The notes below the pieces were generated by a model. That model ran no database searches. It was given only the letters and a program-made list of their open reading frames with translations, and had not been told where the DNA came from. Positions 1-7,082 of a stretch of DNA of 18,811 nt are shown in pieces; the first letter of the stretch is position 1; each line of letters opens with the position of its first letter. The stretch is from NCBI RefSeq assembly GCF_910579365.1, contig NZ_CAJTUX010000053.1:1-18811 (forward strand), written 5' to 3'. The DNA comes from an uncultured Oscillibacter sp. (GTDB lineage Bacteria > Bacillota > Clostridia > Oscillospirales > Oscillospiraceae). The translations under genes were made by a program, and so were the position numbers.

Positions 1-355
1 CGCACATCTCCACGACCTCGCTGGCGTGGGACACCGCCACCCCGGCCGGCAGATTCATGAAGGACCCGGCGGCCAGAATGACCAGCTTCTTCCAAAAGCC
101 CTGATGGGCGAAGGAGCGCTCGTCCCCGGTGTCTTCATCATCCTCTCCCAAAGCGCAGAAGCCCCCAATGGGCAGAAGGCGGAGGGAATACTGAGTTTCC
201 TCCGTCTCTTTGTGCCACAGCAGCGGCCCCATGCCGACGGAAAATTCACTGACCCGGACGCCGCAGAGCTTGGCTGCCAGAAAATGACCCAACTCATGAA
301 CCGCCACCAGGAAACCGAAAATGAAGATTGCCGCCAGGACAAACACAAAACTCAT
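1..355 (-). CDS. rseP: RseP-type site-2 protease, N-terminal part (cut by window edge)
   Basis: This is the N-terminal ~118 residues of an M50 membrane zinc metalloprotease, the family that cleaves anti-sigma factors and signal-peptide remnants inside the membrane. The first helix carries the zinc motif HELGH (residues 20-24), followed by the usual stretch ending VRVSEFSVGMGP and then the LLPIGGFCALGEDDE loop. The start is ATG at 355-353, with GAGGAG just upstream and 12 nt after the dxr stop, so it is the next gene of the same operon. The rest lies outside the window. The last ~15 visible residues, after GSFMN, are less hydrophobic than the second membrane helix the family has there. Identity is secure from the motif and gene order; the odd end is noted among the findings. 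Confidence 0.88.
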   Translation of the reverse strand, partial: MSFVFVLAAIFIFGFLVAVHELGHFLAAKLCGVRVSEFSVGMGPLLWHKETEETQYSLRLLPIGGFCALGEDDEDTGDERSFAHQGFWKKLVILAAGSFMNLPAGVAVSHASEVVEMC

Positions 356-367
356 GAAACGCGCTCC

Positions 368-1519
368 TCACTTAGAAAAGTTTTTCAGCACCGTCTGCCG
401 GGCCGCCGCGTCCGCCTCCAGAATCTCCTTCAGGGACGGCTTGCGGATCACCGGCAGCTCCGTCATGGCCCCGGCGGTCAGCTCGAAAATCTGGTGAAAG
501 CCAATTTTCTCCGCCAGGAACAGCCGGACCGCCTCCTCGTTGGCGGCGTTCAGCACAGTGCAGGCGGTGCCGCCCTTGGCGGCGGCCACCTCCGCCAGAC
601 GCAGGCAGGGAAAGGTCCGCCGGTCCGGCTCGGAGAAGGTCAGCGGCGGACAGGTCAAAAGGTTCAGAGGTTCCGACCAGGTCTCCGCCCGGCAGGGATA
701 GGTCATGGCGTAGCGGATGGGCAGGCGCATGTCCGGCGTCCCCAGCTGGGCCAGCAGCGCCCCGTCCCGAAACTCCACCAGGGAGTGGACCACGCTCTGC
801 CGGTGGATCACCACGTTCACCCGCTCCAGAGGCAGGCGGTAGAGCCGCATGGCCTCAATGACCTCCAGCCCCTTGTTCATCAGCGTGGCGCAGTCCACGG
901 TAATCTTGGGGCCCATCCTCCAGTTGGGGTGCTGCAAGGCGTCCGCCGGGGTCTCCTGGTTCACCTCCGCCGCCGTCTTGCCATAAAAGGGCCCGCCGGA
1001 ACAGGTCAGGATCACCTGCCGGATCTCCCCCCGGTCCACGCAGCCCTGCACGCACTGGAAAATGGCGGAGTGCTCCGAATCCACAGGGATGATCTCCGCG
1101 CCGCTGCTCTCCGCCGCGTCCATCACCAGCTCCCCGGCGCAGACCAGCGTCTCCTTGTTGGCCAGGGCAATGCGCTTGCCCTCCCGAATGGCGGCCAGGG
1201 TGGGCTTGAGGCCCACCATGCCCACCACAGCGGTCACCACCGTATCCACCCCCGGCAGCGTCGCCGCCGTGGAGAGGGCGGCGGTGCCGCCGTGAACCCG
1301 GGTCTTCGTGTCCGCCAGCCGGACCTTCAGGTCCCTTGCCGCCGCCTCGTCGGTCATGATGACCTGTCGGGGCTGAAACTTCCGGGCCTGCTCCTCCGCC
1401 AGCTTCACGCTGCGGTGGGCGGTGATGGCGGCCACGGTCAGCCCCAGCTGCTCCGCCACCTCCAGGGTCTGCCGGCCGATGGAGCCGGTGGAACCCAGGA
1501 TCGAAATCGTCTTTGTCAT
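368..1519 (-). CDS. dxr: 1-deoxy-D-xylulose 5-phosphate reductoisomerase
   Basis: Dxr (IspC) converts DXP to 2-C-methyl-D-erythritol 4-phosphate with NADPH, the committed step of the MEP isoprenoid pathway in the cytoplasm. The protein has 383 residues, normal for the family. Visible motifs are the NADPH-binding GSTGSIG (9-15), LANKETLV (119-126), the metal-binding PVDSEH (D147, E149), the substrate loop CSGGPF (173-178), HPNWRMG (197-203) and MNKGLEVIEA (N215, K216, E219). It starts at ATG 1519, 18 nt after the cdsA stop, with only a weak GA-rich ribosome site, so translation may be coupled to cdsA. It feeds the same isoprenoid route that UppS, two genes upstream, completes for the cell-wall lipid carrier. 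Confidence 0.97.
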   Translation of the reverse strand: MTKTISILGSTGSIGRQTLEVAEQLGLTVAAITAHRSVKLAEEQARKFQPRQVIMTDEAAARDLKVRLADTKTRVHGGTAALSTAATLPGVDTVVTAVVGMVGLKPTLAAIREGKRIALANKETLVCAGELVMDAAESSGAEIIPVDSEHSAIFQCVQGCVDRGEIRQVILTCSGGPFYGKTAAEVNQETPADALQHPNWRMGPKITVDCATLMNKGLEVIEAMRLYRLPLERVNVVIHRQSVVHSLVEFRDGALLAQLGTPDMRLPIRYAMTYPCRAETWSEPLNLLTCPPLTFSEPDRRTFPCLRLAEVAAAKGGTACTVLNAANEEAVRLFLAEKIGFHQIFELTAGAMTELPVIRKPSLKEILEADAAARQTVLKNFSK

Positions 1520-1537
1520 CGTCTCATCTCTATTCTA

Positions 1538-2335
1538 TTACAGAAAGCTGAAAATAATCTCAATCACCGGAGCCGCGAACAGCACGCTGTCAAACCGGTC
1601 CAGCACGCCGCCGTGGGCCAGGAAGAGATGTCCATAGTCTTTGATGCCAAATTCCCGTTTGATGAGGGAAAAGCTCAGGTCTCCGATCTGGGCCACCACG
1701 CCGCAGAGGAGGGCCAGCAGGGCCATGGTTCCGTACCCGATGGCGGAGCCGCCGAAAAAGCGCTCCATAGCCCACACAAACAAAAGGCCGCAAACCACGT
1801 TTCCCGCCAGTCCCCCGACGGAGCCCTCGACGGTCTTTTTCGGGCTGACCTTGGGGGCCAGCTTGTGCTTGCCCAGGGTAAGCCCGGCGAAAAACGCGAA
1901 GGTGTCGCAGGCGAAGCTGAGGATAAAGGGCAGGAGAAGATAGGCCCTATGAATGCCGGAGGCCTCCAGCCGGAGGAAGGACGCGAAGGACCAGCCGATG
2001 AAAATGCCGCCTCCCAGTCCTGCCATGATCTGTTGGAATTTCACCTCGCCGCCCTTTTGAATGGCATGGAAAAAAAACAGCAGAACTGCCAGCATGATGA
2101 TGACGGCCAGATGATGACTGCGGTCATAGAGCCACCCAACCGTTACTGCGGCGGTCATCGTGCTCATGCTCACCAGTTCGCTCCGCTTCACTCCGCCGAC
2201 GCATTGCTGCAATTCCATTGCCCCGACGCCCGCCAGGATGCACAGCGCGGTCATCATCACAATAGAGGGCGCGGCCAGCACTACGTACAGCAGCGCTGGA
2301 ATACCCACTACGGCCACCAAGATTCTCGATTTCAT
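1538..2335 (-). CDS. cdsA: Phosphatidate cytidylyltransferase (CDP-diacylglycerol synthase)
   Basis: CdsA makes CDP-diacylglycerol from phosphatidate and CTP, the entry to phosphatidylglycerol and other phospholipids, in the cytoplasmic membrane. The chain is strongly hydrophobic throughout, with several membrane helices. It carries SPKKTVEGSVGGL and, near the C-terminus, the family signature as KREFGIKDYG followed by HGGVLDRFDS. One deviation is visible: the residue normally Pro, Gly or Ser before x-HGG is Leu (FLAHGG). A start at 2347 (MWDF) is in frame, but AAAGGA sits directly against it. The ATG at 2335 (MKSRILVAVVG) is about 11 nt after AAAGGA and begins at the usual first helix, so I chose it (265 residues). 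It lies between uppS and dxr in the operon. Confidence 0.95.
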   Translation of the reverse strand: MKSRILVAVVGIPALLYVVLAAPSIVMMTALCILAGVGAMELQQCVGGVKRSELVSMSTMTAAVTVGWLYDRSHHLAVIIMLAVLLFFFHAIQKGGEVKFQQIMAGLGGGIFIGWSFASFLRLEASGIHRAYLLLPFILSFACDTFAFFAGLTLGKHKLAPKVSPKKTVEGSVGGLAGNVVCGLLFVWAMERFFGGSAIGYGTMALLALLCGVVAQIGDLSFSLIKREFGIKDYGHLFLAHGGVLDRFDSVLFAAPVIEIIFSFL

Positions 2336-2340
2336 GAAAT

Positions 2341-2434
2341 CCCACATCCTTTATGTGCCGCTCGCTTCGCGGCCTCCGCAGGGGCCCTGCCCCTGCACCC
2401 CGCCAGCTTTTTGAAAAAAGCCGGACCAAAAACT
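2341..2434 (-). repeat. Hairpin-rich intergenic repeat-like segment between uppS and cdsA
   Basis: The 99 nt between the uppS stop and the chosen cdsA start are unusually structured for an operon spacer. They hold a perfect 8-bp stem, GCAGGGGC/GCCCCTGC, with a 3-nt loop (2378-2396). They also hold an A/T stem, AGCTTTTT...AAAAAGC (about 2404-2420), and a small GCCGC/GCGGC stem (about 2358-2373). The two main hairpins in a row, with GGTCCGGC and GGCGGGG between and around them, resemble dispersed intergenic repeats seen in Oscillospiraceae genomes. That resemblance is from memory and was not checked. There is no clean U-tract after the GC-rich hairpin, so it is unlikely to be a simple terminator. 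Confidence 0.45.
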
Positions 2435-3172
2435 TTATTTCGCCCCGCCAAAGCGGCGGTCCCGGCTGTGATAGGCCGCGATGGCCCGGTCCAGCTCCGC
2501 CTCGTCGAAGTCCGGCCAGAGGGTGTCCGTGTAGTAAAACTCCGCATAAGCGCACTGCCACAGCAAAAAGTTGCTCAGCCGCAGCTCTCCGCTGGGGCGG
2601 ATGATGAGCTCCGGGTCCGGGATGCCCCGGGAGTCCAGATAGTCCGAAAACCCCGCCTCATCCAAATCATGCGGCTTCCGTATCCCGGCGGCGCAGTCCT
2701 CCGCGAACTGCCGCGCCGCCCGGACAATCTCATCCCGCCCGCCGTAGTTCAAGCACACGTTGGCTTGGAAATCGTCCTTGGAGAGGTGCTCCGTAATCTC
2801 GTCGGTCTCCTTCGCCAGAGCCCGCAGCTCCGGGGCGATGGGGGCCATGTCCCCAAAGAAGTGGAGGCGGATGTGATCCCGCTCCATGGTGTCCACCGCC
2901 TCCAGGAGATACTTCTTTAAAAGCGCCATGATGGCGGCAACCTCCGTCTCGGAGCGCTTCCAGTTCTCCGTGGAGAAGGCGTAAACCGTCAGGTACTTCA
3001 CGCCGGTGTTCTTGCAGTACGTGGCGATTTTCCGGAAGGTCTCCGCTCCGGCCTTGTGGCCCGCCGTCCGGGGCAGGCCCCGCTTCTTCGCCCAGCGGCC
3101 GTTGCCGTCCATGATAATCGCAATATGACGGGGCGGCGTAAGCCGCCCCGCTTCCTTCTCTGTTCCCGTCAT
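2435..3172 (-). CDS. uppS: Undecaprenyl diphosphate synthase (cis-isoprenyl transferase)
   Basis: UppS adds isopentenyl units in cis configuration to farnesyl diphosphate, giving the C55 lipid carrier for peptidoglycan and wall polymers. The protein has 245 residues, the usual size. It shows the catalytic loop IIMDGNGRWAKKRG (catalytic Asp22), GHKAGAE, LTVYAFSTENWKR, and the C-terminal IIRPSGELRLSNFLLWQ with the AEFYYTDTLWPDF segment. Its ATG (3172-3170) shares one base with the frr stop in a TGATG overlap, so translation is coupled to frr. The order frr-uppS-cdsA-dxr-rseP is the conserved Firmicutes arrangement, which supports the UPP synthase role over a dehydrodolichyl-type enzyme. Confidence 0.97.
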   Translation of the reverse strand: MTGTEKEAGRLTPPRHIAIIMDGNGRWAKKRGLPRTAGHKAGAETFRKIATYCKNTGVKYLTVYAFSTENWKRSETEVAAIMALLKKYLLEAVDTMERDHIRLHFFGDMAPIAPELRALAKETDEITEHLSKDDFQANVCLNYGGRDEIVRAARQFAEDCAAGIRKPHDLDEAGFSDYLDSRGIPDPELIIRPSGELRLSNFLLWQCAYAEFYYTDTLWPDFDEAELDRAIAAYHSRDRRFGGAK

Positions 3173-3729
3173 CAGACCGCCATCAATTCCTTTTCCTTCT
3201 TGGCAAGCAGATCATCCAGCTTCTTGCAGCTCTCGTCCGTCAGCTTCTGGAAATCCTTTTCCACCTGCTTCAGCTCGTCCTCAGTGATCTCGGACTTCTT
3301 CTCCTGCTTCTTGAAGTTGTCCATGGCGTCCCGCCGGATGTTCCGGATGGCCACCTTGCCGCTTTCGGCGTACTTGCGGATCTGCTTCACCAGCTCCTTC
3401 CGGCGCTCCTCCGTCAGCTGGGGGAAGGCCAGACGGATGGCCTTGCCGTCGTTCTGGGGATTGATGCCCAGGTCCGAGTTCTGAATGGCCTTTTCAATGA
3501 GCTTCAAAGCGGAACCGTCCCAGGGGGAGATCAGCAGCGTCCTGGGGTCGGGAGAGGAGATGGAGGCGATCTGCTGAATGGGGGTGGGACTGCCGTAATA
3601 GTCCACCATGATCCGGTCCAGCACGGCGGCGTTGGCCCGGCCCGCCCGAACGGAGGCGAAGTCCGCCGCCACAGAGTCGATGCTCTTCTTCATCTTGTCC
3701 TCATATACCTTATATTCGTCCTTCAACAT
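3172..3729 (-). CDS. frr: Ribosome recycling factor
   Basis: RRF, with EF-G, splits post-termination ribosomes so that subunits can be reused; it acts in the cytoplasm. The protein has 185 residues, exactly the family length. It has the typical VRAGRANAAVLDRI segment, VDYYGSPTPIQQIASIS, and a C-terminal half of long charged helices (RRDAMDNFKKQEKKSEITEDE...). Start ATG 3729 is preceded by AAAGGAG with about 10 nt spacing. It is 65 nt downstream of pyrH and overlaps the uppS start by one base. Confidence 0.97.
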   Translation of the reverse strand: MLKDEYKVYEDKMKKSIDSVAADFASVRAGRANAAVLDRIMVDYYGSPTPIQQIASISSPDPRTLLISPWDGSALKLIEKAIQNSDLGINPQNDGKAIRLAFPQLTEERRKELVKQIRKYAESGKVAIRNIRRDAMDNFKKQEKKSEITEDELKQVEKDFQKLTDESCKKLDDLLAKKEKELMAV

Positions 3730-3794
3730 AATAGAGACGCTCCTTTCAAATCGTTCCTGATCATACGTACCCGGCCTGCCGCCGGATTTCGCGC

Positions 3795-4511
3795 TTATTC
3801 CCTTACAATTGTTCCCACCTTTTCGCCGCAGAGGACCCGCACGATGTTCTGGGGGTCCTTCAGCGCAAAGAGCAGAACAGGAATGTGGTTGTCCATGGAG
3901 AGAGAGGTGGCGGTGGAATCCATGACCATCAGATGCTGGGCCAGCACATCGTTATAGCTGATGGCATCGTACTTCACGGCGTTGGGGTCCTTCGCCGGGT
4001 CGGCGGAATAGACGCCGTCCACGTTCTTCGCCAGCAGAATCACCTCCGCGCCGATCTCGGCGGCCCGAAGGACGGCGGCGGTATCCGTGGAGAAGAAGGG
4101 GTTTCCGGTGCCGCAGCCAAAGATGACCACTCTCCCCTTCTCCAGGTGCCGGATGGCCCGGGAGCGAATGTACGGCTCCGCGATGGGGCGCATCTCGATC
4201 GCCGTCTGAACCCGGACGGGGATGCCCTTCTGCTCGCACACATCGGCGACGGCCAGGCAGTTCATCACGGTGGCCAGCATTCCCATATGGTCGGCTCTGG
4301 TCCGCTCCATGCGTCCTCCGCCGTCCTTGGCGCCCCGCCAGAAGTTGCCTCCGCCCACTACCAGGCCGATCTGCACGCCCATATCCAGGCACTGCTTCAC
4401 CACGTCGCAGACCTGACCGATCACCTCGAAATTCAATCCGTTGTGTTTGTCCCCGGCCAGGGCCTCGCCGCTGATTTTCAGCAGCACCCGCCGGTATACC
4501 GGTTTCGCCAT
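3795..4511 (-). CDS. pyrH: UMP kinase
   Basis: PyrH phosphorylates UMP to UDP with ATP in pyrimidine nucleotide synthesis. It belongs to the amino-acid-kinase fold rather than the NMP-kinase fold. The protein has 238 residues, normal length. Visible motifs are LKISGEAL (11-18), VVGGGNFWRG (51-60), TRADHMGMLAT (71-81), the GCGTGNPFFSTDTAA nucleotide/UMP loop, and NVDGVYSADP. Start ATG 4511 has GGGAGG 7 nt upstream. It is the first gene of the minus-strand operon: upstream is a divergent dipeptidase, not rpsB-tsf as in many Firmicutes. Confidence 0.97.
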   Translation of the reverse strand: MAKPVYRRVLLKISGEALAGDKHNGLNFEVIGQVCDVVKQCLDMGVQIGLVVGGGNFWRGAKDGGGRMERTRADHMGMLATVMNCLAVADVCEQKGIPVRVQTAIEMRPIAEPYIRSRAIRHLEKGRVVIFGCGTGNPFFSTDTAAVLRAAEIGAEVILLAKNVDGVYSADPAKDPNAVKYDAISYNDVLAQHLMVMDSTATSLSMDNHIPVLLFALKDPQNIVRVLCGEKVGTIVRE

Positions 4512-4573
4512 AGCGTGACCTCCCTTTTCGGAATATGCCGTTCTTCTGGGATTTTACAGCAATTCTATTTTAA

Positions 4574-4604
4574 CGTATTTTTCCGGTTTTGCATAGGGGG
4601 TAGA
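4574..4604 (-). promoter_or_regulatory. Possible promoter region of the pyrH operon
   Basis: On the minus strand, an AT-rich stretch upstream of pyrH contains TTAAAAT, which could serve as a -10 element (TAAAAT), with no good -35 (TATGCA-like) before it. A promoter is expected here because pyrH heads its operon and the neighbour is divergent, but the sequence match is weak. Confidence 0.25.
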
Positions 4605-4635
4605 CGAGATTTTCCGAAAAAAGTGGAAAACAGGC

Positions 4636-4665
4636 TTGCTATTCCCTGTTCCCATGGCATACAAT
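4636..4665 (+). promoter_or_regulatory. Sigma-A type promoter of the dipeptidase gene
   Basis: TTGCTA (4636-4641) and TACAAT (4660-4665) are separated by 18 nt and followed, 43 nt later, by the dipeptidase start. Between them and the start is a GCCGGC-7-GCCGGC hairpin (4673-4691) in the leader, just before the ribosome site AAAGGAG. Confidence 0.6.
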
Positions 4666-4708
4666 AAGGCGCGCCGGCCTTTCCTGCCGGCCTGAAAGGA
4701 GCTTTGCC

Positions 4709-5680
4709 ATGGTTTTTGACGGACATTCCGACCTGCTTTACGACGTTACCCGCCGCCGTCTGGCGGGGGAAACCCGCGTCTTGGAGCGCCGCCACCTGGA
4801 CCGCCTCCGCCGGGGCGGTATCGAAGGGCTGGTGCTGTCCTTCTGGTACGGCCTGGGCGGCGGACAGACCTTTTGGGAGGGGGTTCCCGGCAAAGAACGC
4901 GCCGCCTACAGGCTGGAGATCATGCTCTCCTGTGCCCAGGCGGAGTTTGCCGAGTGCCCCTGGCTGGCGGTGGTCCGCACCCCCGGGGAGGCCGAAGCCG
5001 CCAAGGCACAGGGAAAAATCTACGCCTTTCTGGGGCTCGAGGGCATGGAGGGCCTGGAGGGGCCGGAGGACCTGGAGCCCCTGGCCGCGCTGGGCCTCCG
5101 GCTGGGCATGCTGACCTGGAACGAGGAGAACCGCTTTGCCGCCGGGGCCGCCCAGGACCCCGCCAAGGGACTGACCGGCCTGGGCCGCCAGGCCCTTCGC
5201 CGGATGGAGGATCTGGGGATGCTGGCCGATCTCTCCCATTTGAACGACGGAGGCTTCCGGGACGTGATCCGTCTGGCTCGGGGGCCCGTTCTTGCCTCTC
5301 ATTCCAACTGCCGCGCTCTCTGCCCCCACCCGCGGAACCTTACCGACGAACAGCTCCGGGCCATCCGGGACAGCGGAGGCGTAGTGGGGCTGAACGTTCA
5401 CCATAAGTTTGTCCACGAGGACCCCGCGAAGCAGACGGCGAAGACCCTGGCCCTCCACGCCGCCCACATGGCGGAGGTTATGGGCGTGGAACATGTGGCC
5501 TGCGGGTTTGACTTCTGCGAGTTCATGGGGCCCGGCAACGACGCCGCCGCAGGACTGGAGGACTGCGGACAGACGTCCCGCCTGTTCGATTGGCTGGAGC
5601 GCCTGGGAATGACCGCGGCGGAGCGGGAGCAGATTGCCCGGGGAAATTTTTTGCGGATTTTGGACAAAGCGAAAAAGTAA
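4709..5680 (+). CDS. M19 (renal-type) dipeptidase
   Basis: Zinc dipeptidase of the M19 membrane-dipeptidase family, which hydrolyses a broad range of dipeptides, in some members D-amino-acid dipeptides. The protein has 323 residues, usual for the bacterial family. The binuclear metal set is visible: DGHSD (H6, D8), the bridging glutamate in LGLEG (E111), ADLSHL (H177), ASHSN (H198) and GFDF (D268). No signal peptide is seen, so it is probably cytoplasmic despite the family name. ATG 4709 is preceded by AAAGGAG. It lies 64 nt upstream of galK on the same strand, but galK has its own promoter, so a functional link with galactose use is not shown. The exact substrate cannot be read from sequence. 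Confidence 0.92.
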   Translation: MVFDGHSDLLYDVTRRRLAGETRVLERRHLDRLRRGGIEGLVLSFWYGLGGGQTFWEGVPGKERAAYRLEIMLSCAQAEFAECPWLAVVRTPGEAEAAKAQGKIYAFLGLEGMEGLEGPEDLEPLAALGLRLGMLTWNEENRFAAGAAQDPAKGLTGLGRQALRRMEDLGMLADLSHLNDGGFRDVIRLARGPVLASHSNCRALCPHPRNLTDEQLRAIRDSGGVVGLNVHHKFVHEDPAKQTAKTLALHAAHMAEVMGVEHVACGFDFCEFMGPGNDAAAGLEDCGQTSRLFDWLERLGMTAAEREQIARGNFLRILDKAKK

Positions 5681-5683
5681 GCA

Positions 5684-5712
5684 TTGAATTTTCCTTCCGG
5701 ATTCACTATACT
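5684..5712 (+). promoter_or_regulatory. Sigma-A promoter of galK-galT
   Basis: TTGAAT (5684-5689) and TATACT (5707-5712) have ideal 17-nt spacing, placed in the short gap between the dipeptidase stop and galK. Transcription would start near 5719. This makes the downstream ATG at 5745 the only start with room for a full ribosome site in its leader. Confidence 0.75.
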
Positions 5713-5744
5713 GGACACGGAAAATGAAAGGAGGCAGAGCTACT

Positions 5745-7034
5745 ATGTGTTCCTGCAACCAACTGCTCCAGGCGCTGGAGAACGGCAAGTACGACGCGCC
5801 TCTCGCCGCTGTCTATACCGCCGAAGGGCTGACCCAGGCCCGGGCCCGGGCCCTTCATGTCACACAGGCCCTGGCGGACGCCTTCGCCCCCAAGGGCGGC
5901 ACCGCCCTCTTCAGCGGCCCCGGCCGCACCGAACTGGGGGGCAACCACACGGACCATCAAAGGGGCCACGTCCTCTGCGCCAGCGTGGATATGGATATGT
6001 TGGCCTGCGCCGCCCCCAACGGACGAAACGTCATCCGGGTCCAGTCCGAGGGATATCCCACCCTGGAGGTGGATTTGACCGACCTCAGCCCCAGGCCAGA
6101 GGAGGCCAACTCCTCTGCCGCCCTGGTCCGGGGCGTGGCCGCCGGAATCGTACAGCGGGGTTATCAAATCGGCGGCTTTGACGCCTGCGCCGTGTCCAAC
6201 GTCCTCTCCGGCTCCGGCCTCAGCTCCTCCGCCGCCTACGAAATTCTCATCGGCAACATCCTCAACCACTTCTTCTGCGGCGGGAAGCTGGACCCCGTCG
6301 AGCTGGCGAAAATCGGCCAGTACGCCGAGAATGTCCACTTCGGCAAGCTCAGCGGTCTGATGGATCAGATGGGCTCCTCCGTAGGCGGCGCGGTAGCCAT
6401 CGATTTCGGCGACCCCGCCAATCCGGTGGTCCGGCCCATCGCCTACGACTTCGCCCGTTCCGGCCACGCGCTGTGCATTGTGGACACCGGCTCCGACCAC
6501 AGCGCCAAGCACCTGACAGAGGATTACTCCGACATTACCCGGGAAATGCGCTCCGTGGCGGTCCATTTCAGCAAACAGCTCCTTCGGGAGGTTCCCGAAG
6601 CGGACTTCCGGGCGGCTATCCCCGCCCTGCGGCGGGAATGCGGCGACCGGGCCGTCCTCCGGGCCCTCCATTTCTACGACGACGACCGCCGGGCCGTCCA
6701 GGAGGCGGAGGCCCTGGCCCGGGAGGATTTTGCGGCCTTCCTGGCCCTGGTGAACGTCTCCGGCATGTCCTCCTCCCTGCACCTCCAGAACACCTGGTCC
6801 ACGGCGGACCCCCGGCAGCAGGCCATCCCCGTGGCCCTGGCCTTTGGCCGGGAACTGCTGGAGGGAACCGGGGCCATCCGCGTCCACGGCGGCGGCTTTG
6901 CCGGTACTATTCAGGCGTTTGTCCCCATGGACAAGCTGGACGCATTCCGCTCCGGCATGGAGGCCCTCCTGGGCCCCGGCATGTGCCACGTCCTCCGCAT
7001 CCGTCCACAGGGCGGCTGCGTCTTGGTTTCCTGA
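5745..7034 (+). CDS. galK: Galactokinase (GHMP kinase)
   Basis: GalK phosphorylates alpha-D-galactose at C1 with ATP, the first committed step of the Leloir pathway. It shows the galactokinase signature as GPGRTELGGNHTDHQRG (about 58-74), the GHMP ATP loop LSGSGLSSSAA (about 154-164) and the C-terminal GGGFAGTIQAF motif. The signature diverges from the classical GRxNLIGEHTDY: Glu is replaced by Asn and the final Tyr by His. I recall this variant as common in Clostridia. An in-frame ATG at 5724 exists, but the ribosome site GAAAGGAGG lies just after it and ends 10 nt before ATG 5745, so the protein should have 429 residues. galT follows after 48 nt, forming a galKT unit. Confidence 0.92.
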   Translation: MCSCNQLLQALENGKYDAPLAAVYTAEGLTQARARALHVTQALADAFAPKGGTALFSGPGRTELGGNHTDHQRGHVLCASVDMDMLACAAPNGRNVIRVQSEGYPTLEVDLTDLSPRPEEANSSAALVRGVAAGIVQRGYQIGGFDACAVSNVLSGSGLSSSAAYEILIGNILNHFFCGGKLDPVELAKIGQYAENVHFGKLSGLMDQMGSSVGGAVAIDFGDPANPVVRPIAYDFARSGHALCIVDTGSDHSAKHLTEDYSDITREMRSVAVHFSKQLLREVPEADFRAAIPALRRECGDRAVLRALHFYDDDRRAVQEAEALAREDFAAFLALVNVSGMSSSLHLQNTWSTADPRQQAIPVALAFGRELLEGTGAIRVHGGGFAGTIQAFVPMDKLDAFRSGMEALLGPGMCHVLRIRPQGGCVLVS

Positions 7035-7082
7035 GCGCTGTATATGCTTTATAAAAGTCTTTCAGAAAGAGGAACGATCATT

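Noticed and set aside
26..2920. 964-codon open frame on the plus strand opposite rseP-dxr-cdsA-uppS
   Set aside because: It is antisense to four clearly identified genes, is rich in H, R, G, Q as expected of a shadow of GC-rich coding, and has no domain.
4565..5788. 407-codon minus-strand frame opposite the dipeptidase
   Set aside because: The plus strand has complete M19 metal motifs and a ribosome site. The minus frame has no recognisable motif.
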